From NCBI GenBank assembly GCA_021773035.1, contig JAJFKU010000001.1, forward strand, positions 1 through 64,000: a stretch of 64,000 bases of DNA, given 5' to 3'. This stretch comes from Woeseiaceae bacterium (GTDB lineage: Bacteria > Pseudomonadota > Gammaproteobacteria > Steroidobacterales > Woeseiaceae). The notes below the pieces were generated by a model. The model had not been told where the DNA came from. It did no database searches and saw only the letters and a list, made by a program, of their open reading frames with translations. Numbering within the stretch: the first letter of the stretch is position 1; every line of letters begins with the position of its first letter. Below, one piece after another: positions 38,654 to 47,643 of this stretch. The translations under genes and the position numbers were made by a program.

Positions 38654-38656
38654 GAC

Positions 38657-39601
38657 ATGAATGAAACAGATCAGAGACCATCGTCGGCGATTGATGATGA
38701 TGAGATAGATCTTCGCGAGCTTTTCCGTGCATTGTGGGCAGGTAAGTGGGTAATCGGAGGCACTGCATTTGTGGCGACAGTAATCGCTGTACTGGTCGCC
38801 CTCATGCTCCCTAATATTTATCGTGCCGAAGCCTTATTGGCGCCGAATGATCAAGAGCGTGCCAGTGGTTTGTCGGCGTTGGCTGATCAGTATGGCGGCT
38901 TGGCTAGCCTGGCCGGGATCAACATTGGTGGTGGCTCAACCAATAAGACTGCTTTGAGCTTGCAGATTTTGCAATCGCGAAAGTTTATTGCCGAATTTAT
39001 TGAGCGCCGTGACATTCTGGTGCCACTGATAGCGGCCAGGGATTGGAACTCAGAAACAGGTGAGTTGACGATCGATCCAGACCTGTACGATACAACAGCG
39101 GAAAGGTGGGTGAGAGATGCGCGGCCACCCAATACGGCAACTCCATCATCGCAGGAGGCATACAGAGTACTCTCCGATATCTTGTTCGTTAGCGAGGACA
39201 AGAAAACGGGCTTTGTTACACTCGCGATTGAGCATTACTCGCCATTCATTGCCAAGCAGTGGGTGGACTGGCTGGTTGAAGATATTAACTCGACCGTCCT
39301 GCATCAGGATGTCGCGGACGCAGAGCAGGCGATCGCATATTTGAATGAACAGATCAGCGCCACATCGCTGGCTGGTCTTCAAAATGTATTCTTTAGGCTT
39401 ATCGAAGAGCAAACAAAGACAGTGATGCTCGCAAAAGCGTCGCCGGAATTTGTGTTAAGGACTTTAGATCCGGCGGTAGCTCCCGAACTAAAAGCAAAGC
39501 CGAAAAGATCATTAATTGCGATTTTGGGCTTACTGTTTGGTGGAACAGTAGGGTTACTTATAGTGTTTTTTCGCACGGATTCTAAAGTAGGAAGAGATTA
39601 G
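38657..39601 (+). CDS. Wzz-family chain length determinant
   Basis: Inner-membrane polysaccharide co-polymerase that sets chain length in the Wzy pathway. Two membrane helices flank a periplasmic domain: about 30-52 (WVIGGTAFVATVIAVLVALM) and about 282-305 (SLIAILGLLFGGTVGLLIVF). RAEALLAPNDQ follows helix 1 as in the family. At 314 aa it is short and has no Wzc-type tyrosine kinase domain. No separate kinase or phosphatase is in the window, which suggests an O-antigen-like or kinase-free system. It is the last gene before a 424-base gap. Confidence 0.87.
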   Translation: MNETDQRPSSAIDDDEIDLRELFRALWAGKWVIGGTAFVATVIAVLVALMLPNIYRAEALLAPNDQERASGLSALADQYGGLASLAGINIGGGSTNKTALSLQILQSRKFIAEFIERRDILVPLIAARDWNSETGELTIDPDLYDTTAERWVRDARPPNTATPSSQEAYRVLSDILFVSEDKKTGFVTLAIEHYSPFIAKQWVDWLVEDINSTVLHQDVADAEQAIAYLNEQISATSLAGLQNVFFRLIEEQTKTVMLAKASPEFVLRTLDPAVAPELKAKPKRSLIAILGLLFGGTVGLLIVFFRTDSKVGRD

Positions 39602-40025
39602 TCTGATTTCTTGGGTGAAAATGGCGAGTAATTCGTACCCGAAGTTTTGGTGAGCGTAAAACGCGCCAAGTAGCGGAATTCGGCGGACCGAGAGCTTCAC
39701 TACTGAACAGAGTTGCTCGAAATATCCTTTAGCTGGAAAAGTGCCTGAGCGAGAGGCTACGAAGAAGTTTCTGTGGCAGGAGACCGGCGATGCACTCGAC
39801 GCCTGAATTGATGTGGAAGATGTAGTCCCGTATGAGTATTAATGTTCGATCACGCCGGCGGAAGTGTGGGCAAAGAATTCATGGAATCGAGTTGGGAAGG
39901 CTAATGGGCCAGAAAAGGCGCATTGATGGCGCGTTCGCCCGGCGCCCTTAGTGACGTGAAGAACGTCAGAAGAATGCTACTCATACCTTTTTCAACAACC
40001 CGGACAGTGGGGTTCGGGTGTACTT
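39602..40025. other. Intergenic gap with possible gene relic
   Basis: No intact gene in this 424-base gap. A plus-strand frame from about 39731 to 39928 reads as coding-like sequence interrupted by two stops (AGKVPEREATKKFLWQETGD, stop, DVEDVVPYEY, stop, then TPAEVWAKNSWNRVG), which I cannot assign. Near 40005-40020 is an inverted ACCCG/CGGGT. Base composition falls sharply after it. The gap separates the export genes from the glycan-specific genes and may be a recombination border. Confidence 0.35.
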
Positions 40026-41345
40026 GTGAAGCCGTCTATGAGTGTTCTTGAGCAGATGTCGCTCGCATCATCCGACGCTACCATAGAGGATCATTGGCGT
40101 GAAGCCCTCGCAGCTATGGATTTGAGTTCTGCGGAATTGCTGCAAGTCAGTCCATTGGATGTGGGGCGGCGCGTATATAGAAAGGGCAACAGTGCGTACA
40201 AAATCAGAATTCGACATCTTGATGAGTCCGCAAGTCTGCGAGTAAATAACTATGAAAAAGAGTACAAAATTCTTGAAGTATGTCGTGAAGCTAATCTGAA
40301 TTTTGTTCCGCGCGCGATTAAATACTTACAGACTGAGCACTATGAACTGATAGAGATGGCGTTCTTCGATGGTGTTACATTATCTAAACAGACAAGTGGG
40401 TGTGTTCCGAAGACTCTTTGGAACGTACTAGTGGCGATTACAAGGTTGGCCTACGTTGGCATAAGTCATAATGACGTCCGTGTAGACAATATCTTGGTTG
40501 ATGCAAACTTAAATGTCGCAGTTATAGACTTTGATCAAGCAACTCAAGGAGGATTCATGTCTTGTCTTCTCGCTGGGTTATTAGGTTTCGAATTAAGGAA
40601 AAAAGGAACGAAGATGCATGGCAGTTACTTGACCGTAATTAAGGAATGCGTAAAGAAGTGTTTACCGACGAGCTTACTCGTGTCGATTCAGCGATTAAGA
40701 AACTCAAGAAAAGCCGCGGACCTGCCCGTGCTTCCAGAAAATTCTACTGACAAACTCAGATTGTTATTGGAGGCGTGGAGATTAGGGCAGTCATCCGATG
40801 CGAATGCGCCAGACGCATTCGCAGCTTACTATTCATTAGAAGTTGATGGGCATTGTTTTCCTGGGGAGAGGCCCTGGTTACCCCGTTGGACAGTGCTTAG
40901 CTCCGTCACCGACTTCGAGGGAAAGAACGTGTTGGAACTTGGATGCAATATGGGCTTGCTTTCGACCTTTCTGTTGAAAGATAAGAAAGCTGCGAATTCC
41001 GTAGCAACGGACGTTGATTCTGGAATATTAAAAGCGGCCAAGCTCGTGGCTAAAGCCTATGATGTGGCTCCAACCTTTGTCCGTCAGGACTTCGATTCTC
41101 CGGAGAACTGGGAAGAGATATTGGATGAGTCAAAGCCGGATGTTGTTTTTGCGTTGAGCGTATTAAATTGGGTAAAAGATAAGGAAAGATTGCTGAAATT
41201 CTTGGGGCGATATAGAGAGGTGATTTTTGAAGGGCATGATTCGGTGGCAGTGGAAACAGATAGATTCAAACAGGTTGGATTCAAAGATATCAAGCTGATT
41301 GCAGTGAGCGAGAGGAATCGTCCGTTATTGCATTGCAGGAAATAG
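40026..41345 (+). CDS. Kinase-methyltransferase fusion, WbdD-like with reversed domains
   Basis: A 439-aa fusion. Residues about 45-200 are a small protein-kinase-like domain: Lys59 (YKIRI), catalytic loop HNDVRVDNILVD (148-159; Asp150, Asn155) and metal-binding DFD (168-170). Residues about 260-439 are a class I methyltransferase: ELGCNMG (304-310), ATDVD (327-331) and VVFALSVLNW. E. coli WbdD, which methyl-phosphorylates O-antigen ends to stop chain growth, has the methyltransferase first and then the kinase. Here the order is reversed and no coiled coil follows. A role in capping glycan ends is inference. Start is GTG at 40026 or ATG at 40038. AT-richer than its upstream neighbours. Confidence 0.8.
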   Translation: MKPSMSVLEQMSLASSDATIEDHWREALAAMDLSSAELLQVSPLDVGRRVYRKGNSAYKIRIRHLDESASLRVNNYEKEYKILEVCREANLNFVPRAIKYLQTEHYELIEMAFFDGVTLSKQTSGCVPKTLWNVLVAITRLAYVGISHNDVRVDNILVDANLNVAVIDFDQATQGGFMSCLLAGLLGFELRKKGTKMHGSYLTVIKECVKKCLPTSLLVSIQRLRNSRKAADLPVLPENSTDKLRLLLEAWRLGQSSDANAPDAFAAYYSLEVDGHCFPGERPWLPRWTVLSSVTDFEGKNVLELGCNMGLLSTFLLKDKKAANSVATDVDSGILKAAKLVAKAYDVAPTFVRQDFDSPENWEEILDESKPDVVFALSVLNWVKDKERLLKFLGRYREVIFEGHDSVAVETDRFKQVGFKDIKLIAVSERNRPLLHCRK

Positions 41346-41360
41346 AAACCGAACATTGTC

Positions 41361-42887
41361 ATGAGTGATGAAAAAACGTATTGGAGACTTAATCGCGACG
41401 TAAAATTGAGTGTATTGCTTGGCCCGTTTCGAATCTTAATGCCGGTAATCGGCTACGCTGTTCTCTACCCGTTACTATTGAAATACTCAAGCCTTAAGGT
41501 AGTCGGGGTTTGGTCGTTAATATCATCACTTGTCGCTGTTACATCAATAGGCGATATTGGTTTTAGTCAATTGCTCACCCGCGATGCCATAGATAGGCGT
41601 GTTACAAGCGAGGCGTTGTGGCTTGACTACTATACCGCGAGCAGATTCTATTTGTTGCTGATCGGATTTCTATCAGTCTGTGTTCTGTTCTTGTCAATTG
41701 CATTCGATTCGTATCTCGCAACGAATGAAACGGCAGTTCCCCTCGCTTTGATTATCGTGATGGTTGTCGTTAGCGCCGGATTGCAATTGATTAACAAATT
41801 GGATAGCGCAATTTTGGCAGCAAAACATGACTATTACACGGTTCAGTATGTAGGCATATTAGCGCAGTTCTTTCTGTTTATTCCGGCAATTCTCGGTGTG
41901 GTCGGCGGTATTCCACTCGAAGGACTAGCCTGCGGTACGCTTTTATCGAGTGCATTTTCTTGGTATTTTGTTAGACGGAGATTGCCGGGCGTGTTCCCAG
42001 AATTCGCTTCTCGAATCGCGCCGGCTTGGTCCGAAACTCTGCGACACACACGTGTTCAGATGATTAGAGGGCGGCACTTCTACGCTATTACTTTGGCTGT
42101 GTTGATTCGATTACCTTTGACGCGTGTAGTTGTGGGGGGTTCGGCTGGCCTGGAGGGCATTGCGATATTTGACATCGCCATGCGAGTCACGCAGTCAATT
42201 CGTGACGTCGTAGCTAGTGGCTTAGGCGTACTCTTTCCTGCCTTTAACAAATTATTCAGAGACGCAGATGTTGACAAATTAGTACATTTGGCTCGACGTA
42301 GCTCAATGGCATTAATCGCTATCGGTGGGCTTTCGTTGACAGGTTTTGCTTTGCTTGCAGACTGGTTTTACGAGTTATGGCTGGGGGATGTACCAGCATT
42401 CCTGGTGGTCACTTCCCTGGTCCTGGCCGGGTGGCAACTCATAGCCTTACTTAATGTCCCATTCTGGTTTATTTTGCTAGCCTCCGAAGAGGAAAGAATG
42501 GCCTCCATATCGATATGGTGTCATACGATCTTAATTCTGTTGGCAGCGCCGTTGGCTTACAAACTCCAAGCATCTGTTGACCAAGTCGCAATGTATTGGG
42601 CTGTTTCTTCGCTCTTAACGCAAGCGCTTATTTACTACCATGTTCAGCGCAAACAAAAGATATTCTGGAGGATAGCGGGCGGTCTGTTTCCGCCGGCTTT
42701 ACTTGTGTTTACTTCGTTTGGGTTCGTATTCTCTTCGCTGACTACGTATTCTGGCGAGCCGCTCGGTGCATACATTGTCGTGACACTCATGCTCCAATTC
42801 GCACTCTCAATTTTCGTTGTTAGCGTTCTTTTTACTAAGAGGAATAGGTGGTTGCCCTTGTTAGGGTTGCCCAGCTCTTCTACATGA
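41361..42887 (+). CDS. Wzx-type oligosaccharide flippase
   Basis: Polytopic inner-membrane protein of 508 aa with about 12-14 hydrophobic segments, of the polysaccharide transporter/MOP superfamily. It would flip undecaprenyl-linked repeat units to the periplasm. Typical features are the early VIGYAVLYPLLLKYSSLKVV, IGDIGFSQLLTRDAI between helices 2 and 3 and the mid-protein cytoplasmic Arg-rich loop. Low sequence conservation is normal for Wzx. It begins 15 bases after the kinase-methyltransferase gene and is also AT-rich, so the two may have arrived together. Confidence 0.85.
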   Translation: MSDEKTYWRLNRDVKLSVLLGPFRILMPVIGYAVLYPLLLKYSSLKVVGVWSLISSLVAVTSIGDIGFSQLLTRDAIDRRVTSEALWLDYYTASRFYLLLIGFLSVCVLFLSIAFDSYLATNETAVPLALIIVMVVVSAGLQLINKLDSAILAAKHDYYTVQYVGILAQFFLFIPAILGVVGGIPLEGLACGTLLSSAFSWYFVRRRLPGVFPEFASRIAPAWSETLRHTRVQMIRGRHFYAITLAVLIRLPLTRVVVGGSAGLEGIAIFDIAMRVTQSIRDVVASGLGVLFPAFNKLFRDADVDKLVHLARRSSMALIAIGGLSLTGFALLADWFYELWLGDVPAFLVVTSLVLAGWQLIALLNVPFWFILLASEEERMASISIWCHTILILLAAPLAYKLQASVDQVAMYWAVSSLLTQALIYYHVQRKQKIFWRIAGGLFPPALLVFTSFGFVFSSLTTYSGEPLGAYIVVTLMLQFALSIFVVSVLFTKRNRWLPLLGLPSSST

Positions 42888-43033
42888 CGGAATCGCGGCT
42901 AAGAGTGATACTGCAGAGATGGAACTTCGAAGATGGAAGGATGTGGAACTGGCAGTCTGCCCGCTGAACTGATTGGGCTGCAACCTAGTACTGATTTCAC
43001 GCATGGCAAGTGGAGGCTTGGATCTAAGTAATC

Positions 43034-43888
43034 ATGATATCCGATCGCGATAAATTCTGCGTTGTAACGCCGAACTACAATATGGGTGGTTTCTTAGCAG
43101 AAACAATCGAGTCCGTGCTAGAAAACCTGAATCCCGGAGACCAGTATTTTGTGATTGACGGTGGGTCTACCGATGGCAGTGTAGATGTATTGAAAACCTA
43201 CGCCAGCCGGCTGACTGGATGGGTATCGGAGCCAGACCGCAGTTATGCTGATGCTGTTGCGAAGGGCTTCAGCCGCTCAACAAACGGGCTGCAGTGCTGG
43301 ATTGCATGTGGTGATTTGTTGTTGCAAGGTGCACTTGATCGGGCACGGGATTTGCTCTCGACTCGGTCGGTTGATTTTGTATTTGGTGACGATCTCTATA
43401 TTGATGAGGATTGCCGAATATTGCAGGTGTCAAACGGATTCGTCTTCGATCTTGCTCAAACGATGTTGCATGGCTCGTGGACTCCGTTGCAAGACGCGTG
43501 CTTCTGGCGTCGCAGTCTTTACGAAAGTGTGGGAGGCATCAATCCGGACCTGCTCTACGCAGCGGACTACGACCTGTTTCTCCGCATGGCGCTCCTGGGG
43601 CGAGTGCGTTACGCGCCCGAAGTATTCAGCGCATTCCGCCGACATGCCGGGCAGACATCGGAGTTGCACCATACCCGCTATAAGTTGGAGAAATTGTCGT
43701 CGCGGTCGCGCGCGCTTGCCTTGGGTTTGGCGCCCTCAAGCGCAACCCTTCGACACAGGGCTTTCTATTGGCTCTATCCGCGCCTAAGGGCACGCTTTGG
43801 GAATAAGAAGAAGATCGGTAAACACGTGGTCGGTAAGCATGCACTCTCTTTCCGTACCGCAACAACCTCGACCTTTGGGACGGAATAA
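43034..43888 (+). CDS. Glycosyltransferase family 2
   Basis: GT-A inverting glycosyltransferase of 284 aa. The nucleotide-binding start VVTPNYNMGGFLAETIESVL, IDGGSTDGSVDVL and the metal-binding FGDDLYID are visible, followed by LYAADYDLFLRMALLG. It adds one sugar to the lipid-linked repeat unit on the cytoplasmic side. The C-terminal 40 residues are basic (RARFGNKKKIGKHVVGKH), which may aid membrane attachment. It overlaps the next gene at TAATG. The 146 bases before it hold nothing I can name. Confidence 0.9.
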   Translation: MISDRDKFCVVTPNYNMGGFLAETIESVLENLNPGDQYFVIDGGSTDGSVDVLKTYASRLTGWVSEPDRSYADAVAKGFSRSTNGLQCWIACGDLLLQGALDRARDLLSTRSVDFVFGDDLYIDEDCRILQVSNGFVFDLAQTMLHGSWTPLQDACFWRRSLYESVGGINPDLLYAADYDLFLRMALLGRVRYAPEVFSAFRRHAGQTSELHHTRYKLEKLSSRSRALALGLAPSSATLRHRAFYWLYPRLRARFGNKKKIGKHVVGKHALSFRTATTSTFGTE

Positions 43889-44637
43889 TGGCAACGCTAA
43901 AGAGATTCTTCGTACGGTGGATCGGTGCGTTCATGGACGCACCGCGGCTACTCGGACTCGTCTATCTACCACGTTACATAGCGAATTGGCGATCGTATCA
44001 ACGCTCATCCGGGGCGAGGCTCCGCCTTGGCCAAAGCTACCCTTGTCTTTCTGACTTTGTCACGACAACGCCATTCGATCCGCATTACTTCTATCAGTCA
44101 GCTTGGCTCGCGCGAGAGCTTCAGGGGCGCCGCCCCACCGCGAGGCACGTCGACATTGGGTCGGATGTGCGAATGATCGGTGTGCTGTCGGCCTTTGTTC
44201 CAGTCGATTTTGTTGACTACCGGCCATTGAAGGTTTCGCTGAATGGGTTGGTCTGCGCCGCCGGTGACATCACCAGTCTGGAGTTCGCCAGCGACTCGCT
44301 TGGGTCGGTTTCAAGTCTACATGTCGTTGAGCATATAGGTTTAGGGCGTTACGGCGACCCGATTGATGCAAATGGCAGTGAGCGCGCACTGGCGGAACTG
44401 GCACGAGTCGTGAAGCCCGGCGGGCATTTGTTCTTGTCAGTCCCTGTAGGTCGTGAAACTGTGTGTTTCAACGCGCATCGGGTTTTTGATCCTACCACCA
44501 TCACAAATGCACTAGCGCCGCTAGAGCTCTGCGGCTTTTCGCTAGTTACCGATGATGGCCAGTACGTCGAGACAGCAACTATGGACGCTGCCCGGCAGCA
44601 GATGTATGGCTGCGGAATGTTTGTATTCCGCAAATGA
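43888..44637 (+). CDS. DUF268-family methyltransferase-like protein
   Basis: A 249-aa protein of the DUF268 family, found in many polysaccharide clusters and having a class I SAM-methyltransferase fold. Motifs: ARHVDIGSDVRMIG (a divergent SAM loop), VDFVDYRPLKV, SSLHVVEHIGLGRYGDPID (the strongest family stretch) and ELARVVKPGGHLFLSVPVG. Its substrate is not known; a sugar O-methylation is likely but unproved. It is translationally coupled to GT2 upstream (TAATG) and to the polymerase downstream (ATGA). Confidence 0.8.
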   Translation: MATLKRFFVRWIGAFMDAPRLLGLVYLPRYIANWRSYQRSSGARLRLGQSYPCLSDFVTTTPFDPHYFYQSAWLARELQGRRPTARHVDIGSDVRMIGVLSAFVPVDFVDYRPLKVSLNGLVCAAGDITSLEFASDSLGSVSSLHVVEHIGLGRYGDPIDANGSERALAELARVVKPGGHLFLSVPVGRETVCFNAHRVFDPTTITNALAPLELCGFSLVTDDGQYVETATMDAARQQMYGCGMFVFRK

Positions 44638-45827
44638 AACATCAAATCACCGGGCAGAGGACAACTTCGAAAGCCACAACGAGGTCGCTTCGCATTGTAC
44701 TATGTTTCGTCGTCTGTTTTATGGCGACAAACCCGGTGTTCTTGGCTCTCGGCCTCAGCGGTTTCGTTTTGCTGATTGTACTGGCAATACTCACTCTCAT
44801 GTCGATGCGAGTCGTTGTCTCTGGGCCGTACATACTGGGTTACGCGCTCGGCGCGATCTACCTGATTACTGCCACGTGTACAGCCGCATATAATGCTACC
44901 GGCACGCCATTGGTCTTCGCTGGATTTTTCGTGCTGACATGTGTCACCGTGATACAGATTGAATACCGTGTTGCGGTGATTTTCGTAGAGTTGGCAACGA
45001 AAATGTTTGCGATCTTTATCGTCCTGGCTCTGATCGGAGTTGTATACCACGGTATTGGCGGTGAACCGCTGTTTGTCCTTACAAACCCGGATGGGAGAGA
45101 CAATTCCTTCTATCTGACGACATTCTCGAATACGGTACTCTTGGTTCTGCGACCGTCGGCAATTTACGATGAACCCGGCACGTTCAGTTTCTTGATTTGT
45201 ATCACGGTCGCATTACGAAGCCTTCTCGGAATGTCTAAGCGCTTCAGCACGATTCTGTTACTCGGTGGATTGGTCACACAGAGTATCACGCACGTTATGT
45301 TTATGGCTATCTGGGGCGCCTGGGCTATCAGGTCTGCCGGGATTCGTCGCAAGGGGCTGTCGCGAATTCTGGAGTTTGGACTGCTTATTCTATCAGTCTG
45401 GATGATCTACCAAAGCGGTGTTCTTGACTGGTCAATCGAACGTGCGATCGACTACTACGAAAACCCGTGGATGAACCCGCGTCAGCGCTACTTCGATAAT
45501 ACCCTCATGGCACTAAAAGATTCTCCGCGGAGTTTGTGGTTCGGGTTCGACCAGAATTGCATTCAACGCCTGCCGGGTTGCACGGAACTGGGTGAAAACC
45601 CCCTAACACCATTGATCTATGGTGGCATGCTTGCGGCGTGGCCTTACTACGCCTTCTTGTTGTTCGCCTTCACTTCGCCGCTCTACCTGAAAAACGGGCT
45701 GATATATTCAGCCGTCGGTGTGCTGTTGCTGCAACGGCCGTATTTGATGGAATTTCCGTATTCGGCAACTTTGGCATTGATGTACGTTGTGGCGACACGA
45801 GGTTCGATTCGTCACCAGTCTTCGTGA
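44634..45827 (+). CDS. Putative O-antigen polymerase (Wzy-like)
   Basis: A 397-aa inner-membrane protein with about ten hydrophobic segments and a large periplasmic-type loop (about residues 265-335, with the conserved-looking NPWMNPRQRYFDNTLMALKD and CIQRLPGC). Wzy proteins share topology rather than sequence, so the call rests on topology, length and position among wzx, GT and wzz genes. No other polymerase candidate is in the window. ATGA overlap with the DUF268 gene. 171 bases without a gene follow. Confidence 0.7.
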   Translation: MKHQITGQRTTSKATTRSLRIVLCFVVCFMATNPVFLALGLSGFVLLIVLAILTLMSMRVVVSGPYILGYALGAIYLITATCTAAYNATGTPLVFAGFFVLTCVTVIQIEYRVAVIFVELATKMFAIFIVLALIGVVYHGIGGEPLFVLTNPDGRDNSFYLTTFSNTVLLVLRPSAIYDEPGTFSFLICITVALRSLLGMSKRFSTILLLGGLVTQSITHVMFMAIWGAWAIRSAGIRRKGLSRILEFGLLILSVWMIYQSGVLDWSIERAIDYYENPWMNPRQRYFDNTLMALKDSPRSLWFGFDQNCIQRLPGCTELGENPLTPLIYGGMLAAWPYYAFLLFAFTSPLYLKNGLIYSAVGVLLLQRPYLMEFPYSATLALMYVVATRGSIRHQSS

Positions 45828-45998
45828 TGTCTGGCCTGCTTTCTTTCCGGTTTGATGGATGTAGGTTAGACTACTCGGGATTGATGAATGTGTATCATGA
45901 TTGAATAGGATTTTTTTGAAACCTACTTTCTCGATCTAGCTTGGTATTATGGGAACAGGGCATACCTCTGAAATGATAATGGATATCGTGAGTTCAAT

Positions 45999-46736
45999 AT
46001 GTCGGAACTAACGGGCGCTGATAAGAACGCTAATCGGTGGATCGCGTTTGGTCGTGACAATGAATCTCGCCGACAGGCGTGGCTCAAAAAACATCTTAGT
46101 CGCGTACCTAATGGTTCGAAGATATTGGATGCTGGTGCTGGTGAGCTTCGAAATAGCGTGTATTGCAAGCACTTGGAATATACGTCTCAGGATTTTTGCG
46201 AGTACGAGGGTGAGGGCGACGGTGCTGCTCTTCAGATGGGGAACTGGGATACAAGCAACATAGATCTGGTTTCAGACATCACTAATATTCCAGCGGACGA
46301 CGGGTCTTTTGATATTGTGCTTTGCACCGAAGTCCTGGAGCACGTACCAGATTCGGCGAAGGCGGTTCAGGAGCTTTCGCGTTTGGTTAGGCCTGGTGGT
46401 CAGTTGATCATTACGGCTCCGTTCGCCAGCCTGAGTCATTTCGCACCCTATCATTACGTTTCAGGGCTTTCGCGGTACTGGTATGAGCATCACCTGACTG
46501 AGCTAGGCTTCGAAGAGATCACTACGCAGGCCAACGGCGGATGGTTTGACTTCTTGGCACAGGAGATCTGGCGACTTCCGTGGGTCGGCAAGTCATATTC
46601 AAAGCGTGTCTTGGGTTGGCTTGCTCTACTGCTCGGATCGCCTCTGTTGCTCTGCTTGAGGTTCATGAAGTCTCTGGATCGTGGCAGTCACGAGTTGCTG
46701 ACGTTCGGTTGGTTCGTCGTAGCTCGCAAACGCTGA
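45999..46736 (+). CDS. Class I SAM-dependent methyltransferase
   Basis: A 245-aa methyltransferase (Methyltransf_11 type). The SAM loop is KILDAGAGELRNSVY; the acidic and central motifs are DLVSDITNIPADDGSFDIVL and TEVLEHVPDSAKAVQELSRL, followed by VRPGGQLIITAPFAS. A C-terminal hydrophobic stretch (WLALLLGSPLLLCLRFM) may contact the membrane. It probably methylates a sugar or a lipid-linked intermediate. It starts the second half of the sugar-specific gene set and lies 25 bases before the fucosyltransferase gene. Confidence 0.82.
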   Translation: MSELTGADKNANRWIAFGRDNESRRQAWLKKHLSRVPNGSKILDAGAGELRNSVYCKHLEYTSQDFCEYEGEGDGAALQMGNWDTSNIDLVSDITNIPADDGSFDIVLCTEVLEHVPDSAKAVQELSRLVRPGGQLIITAPFASLSHFAPYHYVSGLSRYWYEHHLTELGFEEITTQANGGWFDFLAQEIWRLPWVGKSYSKRVLGWLALLLGSPLLLCLRFMKSLDRGSHELLTFGWFVVARKR

Positions 46737-46761
46737 TGTATTCAATATTGTAGGTCTCGTC

Positions 46762-47643
46762 GTGATCTGTATTCGCCTGGAAGGCGGCCTGGGTAATCAA
46801 ATGTTCCAATATGCTGCCGGGCGTGCTCTGGCGGTGCGCTATAGTACCGAGTTGCTAATCGATACCAAGAGATTCGCGAAGAAGAGAGGAAGTGAGACAC
46901 CCCGCGTGTTCGATCTAGATCATTTCAACCATGCAGCTCGCATTGCAGACGACCGTGAGACGCGACTCTTGCCTTGGCTATGTCACCTACCTGCTTTGTC
47001 GAGTTTTGTGAGCCCGTGGAAGATCTATCTCGAAAGTGGGCCAGGCTTTGACTCGGGGTTTACGTCCTTGCCGAACCAAACCTATCTTGTTGGTTATTGG
47101 CAGAGCTATCGCTACTTCGAGAGTATTGCCTCACGCTTGATGCTAGAGTTCGAACCCGTTGAACGATTGTGTCCAGCTAACGCGGGGCTGCTAGAGCAGG
47201 TTAACGCCGTAAACTCCGTTGCAGTGCATGTGCGACGGGGTGACTACGTGACACTAGAGTCGGCGGCACGACTTCACGGTGTTCAACCGCTGTCTTATTA
47301 CGCCAAGGCACTGCAAAAGGTCCGCGAACGAGTGGTCACGCCGACATTCTTCGTCTTTTCTGACGATCCCAAGTGGTGTCGAGAAAATCTGCCCGTAGGG
47401 GACAGAGCAATTTTTGTTGCTAACGATATAGGGTCGGGTGCCTGGCAGGATTTAGTTTTGATGAGCCACTGTCGGCACCACGTGATTGCCAATAGCTCGT
47501 TCAGCTGGTGGGGAGCCTGGTTAGCAGATCAGCGTTGGTCTTCTGTTAGGAGGGTTGTCATTGCCCCGGCTCGTTGGTTCGCGGGAAATGCTGAGCACAA
47601 TGAGGTCGACCGATTTCCTCCTCACTGGTTAGTGCAGTCGTAA
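46762..47643 (+). CDS. Alpha-1,2-fucosyltransferase (GT11)
   Basis: Transfers L-fucose from GDP-fucose to a hexose in alpha-1,2 linkage. Both GT11 hallmarks are present: GGLGNQMFQYAAGRALA at the N-terminus (residues 8-24) and the GDP-binding HVRRGDYV, with the later SSFSWWGAWLA. At 293 aa it matches bacterial FutC/WbsJ enzymes. Start is GTG. The donor is supplied by gmd and fcl at 53-55 kb, and GDP-mannose by manC/manB, all in the window. It overlaps the next gene at TAATG. Confidence 0.92.
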   Translation: MICIRLEGGLGNQMFQYAAGRALAVRYSTELLIDTKRFAKKRGSETPRVFDLDHFNHAARIADDRETRLLPWLCHLPALSSFVSPWKIYLESGPGFDSGFTSLPNQTYLVGYWQSYRYFESIASRLMLEFEPVERLCPANAGLLEQVNAVNSVAVHVRRGDYVTLESAARLHGVQPLSYYAKALQKVRERVVTPTFFVFSDDPKWCRENLPVGDRAIFVANDIGSGAWQDLVLMSHCRHHVIANSSFSWWGAWLADQRWSSVRRVVIAPARWFAGNAEHNEVDRFPPHWLVQS

